From the NCBI GenBank assembly GCA_015680685.1, contig MNCI01006123.1:58442-122441 (forward strand): a stretch of DNA of 64,000 nt, written 5' to 3'. Positions 48,834 through 58,992 of the stretch are shown here, piece by piece. Made by a program: the position numbers and the translations under genes. The notes under the pieces were generated by a model, which was given only the letters and a program-made list of their open reading frames with translations, was not told where the DNA came from and did not search any database. Each line of letters opens with the position of its first letter. The stretch's first letter is position 1. Origin of the DNA: Gnetum montanum (taxonomy: Eukaryota; Streptophyta; Gnetopsida; Gnetales; Gnetaceae).

Positions 48834-49435
48834 GGTTGCAATTGAACAAAATCTTCGTAAAGTCATCTGCTCACACTTTGCTTACCCTCCCTTCTTGCTA
48901 CAGCTAGATCCAAATTCGTGATATCGGTAACCTGTTTTGAGCATGAACCACTGGTTTATAAACAAAACGCTTGAAAATAACTGATTCTTTCTGCTCGATC
49001 GATGTAGAACTTTCCCGAAATGCTGGTGTCAGTATGACATGGAACACGAAGATCAGGGCATTAATTTCGTAGATATCGCACGAGTTATGGTCTAAAACGA
49101 CCTTAAACTAATACGTAGCTTATCACCTTGTAATCTGGTCACATTAACTACTGTCTGTACAAAATTTCAAATCCAATTATTTTGACACGCTAGACATGCC
49201 ACGTTACATCTTGCATCTTTCATATGCTAGTATCTAGGAAGCCTAGCTTTTCATTTCTTTTTACAAACTATGCGTATTTGTAACGGTCCATTAAGACCTT
49301 AAACTGGAAACTCCTTTGACACGTAATTCTGATGCAGAAACAAACACAAATTTATCATTCAACAGATTGACAGAAAGACAATGTAACAACTTCCATTTTT
49401 GGTGATTTTTCAGGGCCATTCGCAAATGGATGTAG
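48834..49435. promoter_or_regulatory. T6 divergent spacer between antisense gene and pol
   Basis: No coding frame is present. The minus strand has TATAAA at 48,955-48,960, about 120 bp upstream of the antisense start. On the plus strand a pyrimidine-rich GGTGATTTTTCAG acceptor ends at about 49,412, 24 bp before the pol ATG. CTTAAACT repeats lie at 49,090 and 49,290. The layout suggests a promoter for the antisense gene and a splice site for pol; both are inferred. Confidence 0.5.
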
Positions 49436-52400
49436 CTTTATTTGCACCCTTAGCCTTGACAGGGCCACATGGGAAGACCATTAGGTAGTTCAATCACATG
49501 CTAGTAGGAACAAACCTTTCCCTTTACGACGCAACCATAGCAACATTGGAAACATCCCCGGACTAGCTAGAACATCTGGCCTGAACACTTGACCTAGAGG
49601 CTGGTGATGTAACTGAGGACCCTCTCAGCGAGGTCCCCGTGGTTACGCACACGGGTGAAAATAAAACTCTTAGGGTTAGTTCTCTCCTAGACCAACAAAT
49701 GCAAAGTGACATAACACGAGTTCTCCAAAACAATGCTGCGGTATTCACATGGTCATATGAAGACATGTCAGGTCTAAAACCGAGACTAATACAACACAAC
49801 ATAAATTTAGATCCATGCATCAAACCAATTAGATAGAAGACATGAAAGATTAAGTTGGAAATTACGCTAGAAGTGCGTAATGAAATCACCAAATTGTATT
49901 AGGCTGGTTTCATTTGCGCGGTCGATTACTCAGGCTTGGTGTCCAAGATCATAGTTGTCTCTAAGAAAATGGGAGATATACGCATCTGCATAGACTTCTG
50001 GGATTTGAACAAAGCTACGATTAAGGATAATTTCCTATTACCTAGTATTGACCAATTGATCGACACAACAGCTGGTCACGCGCTCCTATCCTTTATGGAA
50101 AGCTTTTCAGGCTATAATCAAATTCGTATTAATCCAAAACATCAATTGACTATGACATTCATGACACCCTGGGGAACCTTCTGTTACACCATGATGTCTT
50201 TCGGGTTAAAAAATGCCGGAGCAACGTACCAACGAGCCATGACATACATCTTTAGCGATTATCTCTTAGGGAGATTGAACGACTACGTGGATGACATAGC
50301 TATCAAATCTATAAAGTCAGAAGATCATTCAGAAGACCTTGAGTTAGTCCTTAGATGATGTCTCAATCATGACTTATGGCTCAACCCAAAGAAATGTGTA
50401 TTCAAAGTTGACCCTGACAAGGTCAAAGCCATCGTTGATTTAACGCCACCTACAAACCTTAAGGAATTGCGTGGGTTACAAGGCAGGCGTCAATTTATCA
50501 GGCGGTTCATTTCAAAGTTTAACAAATAAATTACACCCCATGCAACATCTCCTGAATAAGGGTGTTAATTTTGAATGGACCGATGACTGCTAGAGTGCAT
50601 TTGACAACTTAAAAAAGGAGCTACAACATTTGCCAACAGTTTTCCCACCACAAAGGGATCATCATTTTTACATCTATCTAGCTAACTCAGATGCATCTAT
50701 AGCTGCGTTACTTTGCCAAAAAAGGAACGATGGGACAGAAGCCCCTATCTACTACCTTAGTCACGCTCTATTTGCATACGAGACAAGGTACAATGAAGTG
50801 GAACGTAACTATTTGGCATTGGTTTTCGCACTAAAAAAATGTAGACATTATCTCTTCCGTAGTCAGGTCAATATCATTTGCAAAAATAATGTTCTACGAG
50901 CTATCTCAAATAACTTGTATGAGAGTAGTAGAATAGCTCGCTGGAAGGCTATCACAGTGGAATTCGATTTTCATTATGTTGGCCAGTCATCCACCAAAGG
51001 CCAGGCCATAGCTGACCAATTAGCAACATCACCGATTAACGATCAAGCTACAATAAAGCTAGAATTCCCGGATGAACATGTACATAGTTTAAGCCCTATG
51101 TCAATAGGCCTTGAAGCAATGTTATACTTCGACAGGGCTTCAACCACTAGAGGTGGTAGTGTCACTGCTGTTATTATGCTTTCTCCTAGGGACTTGCATC
51201 CATCGGCTTACCGCCTAACATTCCCTTGTATGAACAACGTGGCAGAGTATGAGGGGCTCCTCAGAGGATTGTTGACAGCCAAAGAACTTAAAATTCAACA
51301 CCTGGCAATCCGAGGTGATTCAATGCTTGTCATCAATCAAATCATAGGAGTCTATGCCTATAAGGCTATGCACCTACAACCCTACTGCGATATGGCTAAG
51401 GATCTCTTGAAACAATTTTTGACAACCGATTCCCAGCATGTGTCATGTAATGAAAATGCTGTGGCCGATGCACTGGCCACATTGGCACGAAACGTGCTAC
51501 CAGACTTGTTTGCCACTTGGCTTTCTTTAATGATGGAATGCACAAATCCTATCATTCAAGCAGTGCAAATCTCTGCATTAAACGCAGGAGGAACGCTAGA
51601 ATGGTACGATGACATTAAGACTTACCTTCTGCATGGCGAACCACCACACGAGTTAACACATGTGCAAAAATATGTAGTGCGCAAGCATGCCAGGTAATAC
51701 GTCATCTTTGGAGATAGTATTCTCTGTAGACGCTCTTTCGATGGGGTATTGCTTACCTGCATTAACAGTGACCAAGCACAGTGAATAGTTAATGAAGTTC
51801 AAGAAGGGCTGTGCAGAGGACACGTAGCCCCACGAGCAATGGTAGCTAAAATCAGACGCCTAGGGTATTATTGGTTGTACATGGAAAAAGACTTCCTTGT
51901 GAAGGTTAAGACATGTGACACGTGCCAACGTTTCGCAAATCTAATACACATGTCACTAACTGAGTTGCACACTACATAGATTACTTGGCCATTCCAATGA
52001 TGGGGACTGGACATCATAGGTCCCATCGCACCCAAGTCTTCTATAGGACATAGCTTCATTATCACCACCATTGAATACTTCATGAAGTGGGTCGAGGCTA
52101 TCCTCCTACGGAAGATTACATCTCAACAGGTTTTCCATTTCATCATAGATAATATTGTAACCAGATTTGGACTCCCTATGACTATTGTGACTGACAACGG
52201 ACCAAAATTTAGTAGCACAGAAACCAAATCTTTTTGCAATAATCTTGGTATCAAGAAATCTTTTTCTTCATCTTATTACCCACAAGAAAATGGTCAAGCA
52301 GAAGTGATAAACAAAGTGATTATCAATCTACTTAAGAAGATGCTCAGCAGTAACAAATAATGATGGCATGAAAAAATCCTCTACGTACTATGGGCGTATC

Positions 52401-52838
52401 GTATGATGTGCAGAACAACCACAGAAAGGACACCCTATAGCCTGGTCTACGGGTACGAAGTAGTGTTGCCCTTGGAATTACAGGTTCCCTCATTGTGGAT
52501 GGTCCTATCCATGGTTATAAATGAGACTCAACACAATGAGTCTAGAATCGTGGATTTAGATTCAGTGGAGGAGAAATGCATCCAAATGCTTGACACCATC
52601 GAAAGATATTAGCATAAATAGAGACAGAAGAATCGGCACAACCTACATCAACGACTGATCAAGAAAGGAGACTTAGTTCTCAAGGCCATTCGCAAACTAG
52701 CAGGCAAGTTCTCTGCAAACTGGAAAGGCCCTTGTCATCTGTGCATACGGCAACGAAGCATTCAAGTTAGCAGATACCGACGGCAACGAACTACCAAATC
52801 TAGTGAATCATCTGTATCTAAAGCGGTATTACATCTGA
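49436..52838 (+). pseudogene. T6 pol (RT, RNase H, archaeal-type RNase H, integrase)
   Basis: It has its own ATG (MDVALFAPLALTGPHGK). RT at 49,860-50,520: IRICIDFWDLNKATIKDN, FGLKNAGATYQRAM, YVDDIAIKS with an intact active site. About 54 bp are missing between NPKKCVFKV and DPDKVKAI. RNase H from 50,630 to about 50,900; archaeal-type RNase H (YFDRAST, NNVAEYEGLL, IRGDSM, AVADALA) about 51,110-51,480. Integrase: zinc finger CDTCQRF near 51,925, DDE residues in LDIIGPI, VTDNGPKF and PQENGQAEV, then TPYSLVYGYEVVLPLEL. A frameshift precedes the C-terminal NHLYLKRYYI, stop at 52,838. A few stops make it non-functional. Confidence 0.9.
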
Positions 52839-52869
52839 ACATCGACTCAACTCAAACTCAGGTAACAAA

Positions 52870-53250
52870 TTTCTGCTATGACGTAAAACTGGCAAAGTTG
52901 TAATCGTCCACTATGACATAAAACTGGCACTTTTTGCACGCGTCCATCAAGACGCTAAACTGGCAAAGTTTCTGACCGTTCTCCATGACGTGAAACTGGG
53001 AAGGTAAGCACATGTCTGCTGAGATGCTAAACCAGCACAAACTTGTCCTTGGGTCATGACATAAAACTGACACCCACAACATGGTCTGCTAGGACCATAA
53101 ACTAGCCCTTCCATCATCTGCTACGACGTAAATCTAGCAGATTTTAGTCTACCCAAACGTTAAACCAAGACCATGGCCTGTTGAGGCTTAAAACCAGCAA
53201 CAACAGTCAACCAGGACTCAAAAATGGAATCTGTTGAGCATTCCATAAAG
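52870..53250 (+). repeat. T6 post-pol CTTAAACTGGC-type repeat array
   Basis: About ten copies of a motif such as CTATGACATAAAACTGGCA or CATGACGTGAAACTGG at 30-45-bp spacing with different sequence between. It is equivalent to the arrays after pol in T3, T4 and T7. No coding role. Confidence 0.85.
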
Positions 53251-54405
53251 CAAGCGAGCATGGTCATTCTTGCACAGCATCCCTACCAGATGGAACGAGT
53301 AAGGGGTTGGGACAGACGAAACGTCGTTACCTCGCCGACATTCTGTTGATTCCTTGGACATGCCGAAAGACATACTATTGACCCCTCGGAGATATTGCTA
53401 CGACAACAACTCTGTAGCTGCACCTCTTAGGATCAACTTTGTCGATTGGGACCATGAAGAAACTGTGATCATCCGCAGTCTCAACGGCCTCCATCCATTG
53501 CCGTCACCAAGCTCCGGCCTAGCAGATTCATCTAACTTGTTCTTTGCCCAATCATTTGAGAAACATGAATCTGGCTCTCAATGGTAGCTACACAAACCGC
53601 GGCACCAACATTGGGATGCTTGCTCCCTCTTACGGTTCCTATTTCATGGCCTATGCTCTCCTTTTCACTTTGGATGGTGCTTGTTTCAACAGCCTCCCTC
53701 TTTAGCGATTAGAACAATTGCTTCTACGCTCTACTCTTTGTTATGTTTTTGCAGGTTACTCACTACAATAATGTTGACTGGGAATGCATTCATCAGAAGG
53801 TGAGGTGTCACGACATCCTTAATGGTTGCTCAAACTAGCCTAGCCACTTAGGAGTGCAAACCCTACCTCTCCCTCCATCAGACGCATTACTTCATTTTCC
53901 CCTCCCTTTGTCCTCATGATCACCTTTACCCCTCTCTTTGCTTGTACAAAACGTGAACATTTAGGAAACTCTTTTGCATCTTTGTGTCCACGAACTGGGG
54001 TAACGCAACTCACCTAGTGGAAAGTAATTCAAAAAAAAAGCGGGCAATGCTTGGAAAAATGGATGTAAAATAACTCATCTAGGCCACACGGGCGTAACAC
54101 AACTCACCTGCACAAGCCCTTTTATATACGGTATGATGGCGTAACCTTTTGCAAATGCATTCGCAGAAGGATGCAATGACTTGTTCGCAAGAGTTTCATG
54201 TTCACGTGCTTGAGTCTTCCCCGAACCTGTCTTATCTCACATCTATAAAATCCCTCCTTTGCTTTCCCCCCTACCCTGCCTTTGCACTTCCAGGTTTTGA
54301 TAGAGCGAAATCTGAGCAATCTCTGACGGCTGTTGTTGGTGCCTTTACCTCTCCGGTGTTTCGTATTCTTTGTCAATGTCTTTCGGACAAGTCCTCTAAA
54401 TGTCA
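53251..54405 (+). other. T6 3' region before the polypurine tract
   Basis: A 77-codon open frame (53,354-53,587) has no recognisable domain and no seen counterpart, so I do not call it a gene. A TATAAAA at 54,244-54,250 lies before the conserved block at 54,355-54,405 (TTTCGTATTCTTTGTCAATG). The mini-exon at 53,755-53,799 is listed separately. Confidence 0.5.
53755..53799 (+). other. T6 conserved mini-exon-like block
   Basis: A T-rich acceptor TTATGTTTTTGCAG is followed by 45 nt containing GGGAATGCATTCATCAGAAG and then the donor GTGAGG. T3, T4 and T7 have homologous blocks of 40-52 nt between the same kinds of sites. This suggests RNA splicing in the 3' region of the family. Confidence 0.55.
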
Positions 54406-54420
54406 ACAAAGAGGGGCCAT
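54406..54420 (+). other. T6 polypurine tract
   Basis: ACAAAGAGGGGCCAT lies directly before the 3' LTR start TGAAACACC at 54,421. The same tract precedes the LTRs of T3, T4 and T7. Confidence 0.88.
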
Positions 54421-55814
54421 TGAAACACCATAAAAATTTTGAGGCCTCGACAGTTTGGCAAAATCCAGTGACTCAAGCAAGGAGTCACAATAAGGCGCAG
54501 CATAGTATAGATGAATTTCAGGAGACAAAATGAAACAATGTGTGCATGGCAGCAAGACTTCCACTTTGCAAATTTTCTATGTTTCAAAATCTCAACATTT
54601 AACATATCACGCTGCATTACGCAACATAGCGTAACACTGCGTTACGCAGCGTAATATCAAAGACAGTCCACCGCAGCATCAAGGATGGAAAACATGCAAG
54701 ACTTCGATAGCCCAACAAAAATCTCAAGGCCTAAGCAACGATCTGCAGCATGCTGCGCATTTCAGCGGGTTTTCTTTCCTGGTTAAGGGGCCCATTACGT
54801 TGCGTTACACAGTGCAACGTAATAAAACCCTGAAAGGGATGGAAACAGAAGAAGTGCGGCGACAATACTTCAACTTTTGCATTTTTGTATTTTACGTAGA
54901 ATCATGCTATGATGCGTAATGTAGTGTAACATAGCATAATACAAGTAATGACAGTGTAATTCAGACATCAGTAGTTCATACGTCACAATACGCTCTCTAG
55001 CGTATTGCAGTGTAATCAAAAGATAGTTTGTTGCCCAAACAAGAGTGGTTTACGACGCACTACATAGCATAGCGTCACAAGCTTCAACGCCGACACATCA
55101 GGTCAAAGGCATGTTATAAGTTTAGGACACGTGTCACCTAAATCACGTTTTTCTCCTGATCCTAACCTTATAAATGCTCTAGTTGATGAAGATTAAGGGG
55201 TTGGCAAAATTTTTCTCTTTCAAGATTGGCAAGAGAGCAAAAAGAGAATCAGCGATCGTGAGAACATTAGAGGTGATTGGCAAGAAATCTTGATCAGAAA
55301 CAATTGGCTACCAGATATTCTCCCCCGGGTCTAACTTCCTTGTGCCCAGATTGGCTAGAACAAGGTAGATTGATCCTCACTCGTTTCATCTTTAGATAAC
55401 TTTCTTGTTACTAGCATGTGCTTCATCCAAATCGAAGCCCACCTGTAATCATTGTATCAAACATATTGTGTTCATAAATTAAATCCGAGATCTTATGATT
55501 GTATTCCCTACAAAATCTAATTCCTTGCATCCTAGTTATACAGATTTGGCGATCACATCTAAATCATTTACATCATTTTCAATTGCTTTCGGGATTAACA
55601 ATATTGCATCGCCTCATAAAGAATCTTCATTTTTGCATCAAATTATTACAAAAATTTTACTGATTAAGTAAGTCCCTGTCTGATCGACAAGACCGTTCAG
55701 GGCACCTTGGATTCATTTTCTCTCCAACACGGTCCTCGCACGGATCCGGGGTTAGAACTGTGTCCACGGACTTTCGTTTGGTATTTTCAGCGACTGATGT
55801 TTTCCGTCATTACA
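54421..55814 (+). repeat. T6 3' LTR
   Basis: It is co-linear with the 5' LTR from TGAAACACC to the terminal CGTCATTACA. The TATA box is at 55,169-55,175. The U3 motif cluster is kept (54,608-54,650, 54,793-54,822, 54,900-54,950). At several motif sites one LTR keeps TTACGC or GCGTAA where the other has a transition, so the pair records recent motif decay. Confidence 0.92.
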
Positions 55815-56162
55815 ATAAAAACCACGACAGTGGCGATTTAAGTGGCCTTGTATGCAACAATGGCATGACATTTATGCATCCACTGCAGCCAAAATGGTAT
55901 CAACGATGATGTAAAGTCCAAAACAATGCAATAACAGAAAATGCAAATGGCTAAAACTAGGATGCAAAATGAAAGCAGATAACAATAGAAACAAAAAAAT
56001 AATAGCAGAATCACAAAAAAACAAAGGAAGCATGGTAGCCTACCGGGTTAGTGGCGTGTCCTTCCATGCCATGATGGATGCTTGTGTCACGTACCCTAGG
56101 GTTTGCTTCACCTCCTCGACCTTCACAAGTGCCAAGTTCGTGTGTTTCTTCCTTGGAGCCAT
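55815..56162 (-). pseudogene. T5 antisense gene, exon 1 and part of intron 1
   Basis: Exon 1 (56,162-56,044, 119 bp) reads MAPRKKHTNLALVKVEEVKQ and matches MAPKFKGKNAKLARIDEV of T6; the donor is GTAGGC at 56,043. The intron continues to 55,815 and resumes on the far side of T6 at 37,972, giving about 574 bp in total against about 488 bp in T6. This continuity proves that T6 split the T5 gene. A second ATG just upstream (56,165) is in frame. Confidence 0.75.
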
Positions 56163-56884
56163 CATCCTGCTTGCAAATTTCCTTTCCTTGTCGCTGCGCA
56201 GAAAACCATCTTGCTCGCCATTAGCACAATTGCTCTGAAATCACCTTATGCTCCGAATATGGGCTCTGCGCTCTTACAGATAGAATGGAAATCTTACTAG
56301 GGTTTAATCCCTATTTATTACCATAATGGTAAAAAGGGAAACTTGTCGTTCTCTCTCTCCGTTTAATGTGGAGTGCACCGTACAGCATAGCATGCTCATT
56401 ACGACATCATAACATTGTTAGCATTAAAACCTTGACACGCTTCAAGATTACTCGCTTTCCCAAAAAAATAAAAGAAAACATATTTTCGATTATCACAGTC
56501 CGGAAAGACCTTAAACTAGCAAACCCTAGAGTAGTTGCAATTTTCGTGGTCTGAAAAGACCCTTAAACTAGAATTTTTTGATCTATTATACATTTGCAGT
56601 TCGCAATGACACTAAACTAGAAATCTCACATTTTTCGCATTGGCAGTTTAACATTTTCTTTTCTCAGAAGTTTCACGTTCTCATGTTGATAGTTTTTCAT
56701 TTCCTATTTTAGTAGCTCTGCATCTCCATGCTATAATGGTCTGCCATGACTTTAAATTGGAAAATTTTTTAATCTCTACATCATACATCTCATCATTTAT
56801 TTGCAAGTTTTTGTTGTACACGATTGCTACCAACATATGCCTCTTAACCAGGCTTTCACCTCACTTTGATAGGTTAAACAGAAA
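56163..56884. promoter_or_regulatory. T5 divergent spacer between antisense gene and pol
   Basis: The minus strand has an AATAAATA TATA-like box at 56,312-56,319, about 155 bp upstream of the antisense start. CTTAAACTAGC-type copies lie at 56,505-56,770. A TTAAACAG acceptor-like site ends just before the pol ATG at 56,885. No gene. Promoter and splice roles are inferred from the parallel with T6. Confidence 0.45.
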
Positions 56885-58992
56885 ATGGAAGTTCATCGCG
56901 ATCTCTCCATGCCTTTAGCCCTAGTAGGTCCATATGGAAAGCTCGCGAGACAGTTAAACCTAGACCTAATCGACTGGAGGTCAACCATAGCTAACACCAC
57001 AACGTCTTTAGAAGCATCCCTAGATTGGCCCAAGCATCTAGTCTGAACCCTAGATTTGGAGGTCAGGGATGTAACCGAGGATCCTCTCGTTGAGACGCCT
57101 ATGACCACACCCAAGGGGGAAGTGAAAACACTAAATATTAGCTCCTTCCTAGATGCACAAACACACGAAATCATAGCCAAAATTCTGCAAGACAACATCA
57201 AAGTCTCCGCGTGGTCATACAGTGACATGCTGGGTTTAGACCCATGGCTGAAATAGGACAACATCATCCTAGACCCGTGCATGAAGGCAGTCAAGCAGAA
57301 GGCTTGTAAAGTCAAAACAGAAATTGCACTAGCTGTAAGAGACAAAATCACCAAGCTATACCAAGCTGGTTGCATCCGCGTGGTTGATTATTCGGAATGG
57401 GTGTCCAACATTGACGTAGTTTTCAAGAAAATGGGAGGAATACGAATCTGCATAGACTTCCAGGATTTGAACAAAGCGACGATCAAAGACAACTTCTCAC
57501 TTCCAAGCATCGATCAACTCATCAACACTATGGCCGATCATGCTCTATTATCCTTCATGGATGGCTTTTCTAGCTACAACCAAATTCACATGAACCCAAA
57601 GCATCAACTAACGACAACCTTCATGATCCCATGGAGGACATTCTGTTATACCATGATGCCTTTTGGGCTCAAGAACGCTGGAGCAACCTACCAGCAAGCC
57701 ATGACTTACATATTCAACAACTACATCATAGAAACACTGAATGACTACGTGAACGATATAGCAATCAAGTCCAAGGAGGCAGCTGATCATCCACGCGATT
57801 TAGGAGTAGTCCTCAAGAATTGCAAAATGCATGACTTACACCTTAATCCTAAGAAGTGTATCTTCGGTGTGAAAACTGGATGCATGTTAGGATTCGTGGT
57901 ATCGAAGGTCGGAATACAGGTGGACCCTGACAAAGTCAAGGCCATCATCAACCTGGCACCTCCCACAAACCTTAAGGAGTTACGTGGCTTGCAAGGTAGG
58001 GTACAATTCATCCGAAGGTTCATAGCAAAGTTGACTGATAAGTTACACCCCATGGAACATCTTCTAAAGAAAGGGGTTGACTTTGAGTGGACAACCTAGT
58101 GTCAACAAGCCTTTGATGACTTGAAGGAAGAGCTCTCACACCTCCCAACTGTGCATCCGCCACAAGGGGATAAGCCTTTCTTCATCTACCTTGCCACCTC
58201 TGACACATGTATCGCAGCACTACTATGTCAGAAATGAGACGATGGATCTGAGATACCAGTGTACTACCTGAGTCATGCACTAATAGCGCATGAGAAAAAA
58301 TACAACGAAGTAGAGAGGAATTTCCTTGCCTTAGTGTTTGCACTAAAAAATGGAGGCACTATCTATTTCGTAGTGTAGTCAACATCATTTGCAAAAGCAA
58401 CATACTCCGGGCTATCACTAACAACCTGTATAAAAGCAGCAGGATAGCCTGATGGAAAGAAATAACCGCGGAGTTCAACCTACGCTATGTAAGCCAATCG
58501 TTGACTAAGGGTCAAGCCATAGCAACGTAACCTATGGCCTCACCCGTCGATGACCATGCAACCATAGATACCGAATTCCCAGACGAACATGTTGGCACTA
58601 TCAATGTCGTCCCTTTGCACCTAGAAGCTACTCTACACTTTGATGGTGCATCAACCATGTGAGGAGGTAGTGTGGGTGCTGTCATTATGTTTCCCTCTGG
58701 GGAAATGCATCCTTTTGCCTATCTTTTTGCATTCCCCTGCACCAACAACATGGTAGAATATGAGGGGCTACTCATAGGCCTCTCAGCTGTCCAAGCATTA
58801 CACATACAACACTTGGCAATTCGCGGTGATTTACAACTAGTTGTGAATCAAATCACCAAGGTCTATGCCTGCAAAGCTATGCACCTACAACCCTACTGCA
58901 ACTTAACAAAAATCCTGCTTAAGCAATTTGCAACCATAGATGTGCAACATGTGCCACGTAACGAAAACACCGTGGAAGATGCCTTAGCAACC
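56885..58992 (+). pseudogene. T5 pol, 5' part (RT, RNase H, archaeal-type RNase H)
   Basis: The start is the ATG at 56,885 (MEVHRDLSMPLALVGPYGK). RT is largely open from 57,281 to 58,099, with IRICIDFQDLNKATIKDN, FGLKNAGATYQQAM and CMLGFVVSKVGIQVDPDK. The active site reads YVNDIAIKS, so the first catalytic Asp of YVDD is Asn. RNase H (FFIYLATSDTCIAALL) has a one-base loss near 58,350. The archaeal-type RNase H (LHFDGAST, NNMVEYEGLL, NENTVEDALAT) is cut at 58,992 by the T7 LTR. Integrase is not in the window. Confidence 0.9.

Larger units (their letters stand above)
37973..55814 (+). mobile_element. T6: complete Tat-family element with both LTRs (17.8 kb)
   Basis: LTRs at 37,973-39,365 and 54,421-55,814 are the same length (about 1.39 kb) and co-linear. 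Over about 205 aligned bases (38,145-38,350 against 54,593-54,798) I count some 22 differences by eye, about 10 percent, mostly transitions. Inside are the primer site, leader, gag, protease, repeats, antisense gene, divergent spacer, pol, repeats, mini-exon and polypurine tract. It lies in intron 1 of the T5 antisense gene; both halves of that intron match the T6 intron. Flanking 5-mers are ATGAC and ATAAA, so a target duplication is not evident. Confidence 0.92.
27287..58992 (+). mobile_element. T5: Tat-family element, interrupted by T6 and cut by T7
   Basis: The order is 5' LTR (27,287-28,751), primer site, repeated leader, gag (29,552), protease (to 33,310), repeat spacer, antisense gene (33,896-37,972 plus 55,815-56,162), divergent spacer, and pol (56,885-58,992). 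T6 occupies 37,973-55,814, inside intron 1 of the antisense gene. T7 truncates pol in the archaeal-type RNase H. Integrase and the 3' LTR are outside the window. T5 itself is inserted in the RNase H of T4. Confidence 0.85.

Noticed and set aside
52870-53250. Repeats with variable spacers resembling a CRISPR array
   Set aside because: The host is a plant, repeats are degenerate with variable spacing, no cas genes exist, and the same motif recurs in spacers of all copies.
53354-53587. 77-codon frame after the T6 post-pol array as a possible extra gene
   Set aside because: No counterpart was seen in T3, T4 or T7 and no domain is visible.
55815-55860. Possible second primer binding site (CAGTGGCGATTTAAGTGG) right after the T6 3' LTR
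   Set aside because: The stretch aligns with intron 1 of the T6 antisense gene, so it is T5 flank and not an element leader.
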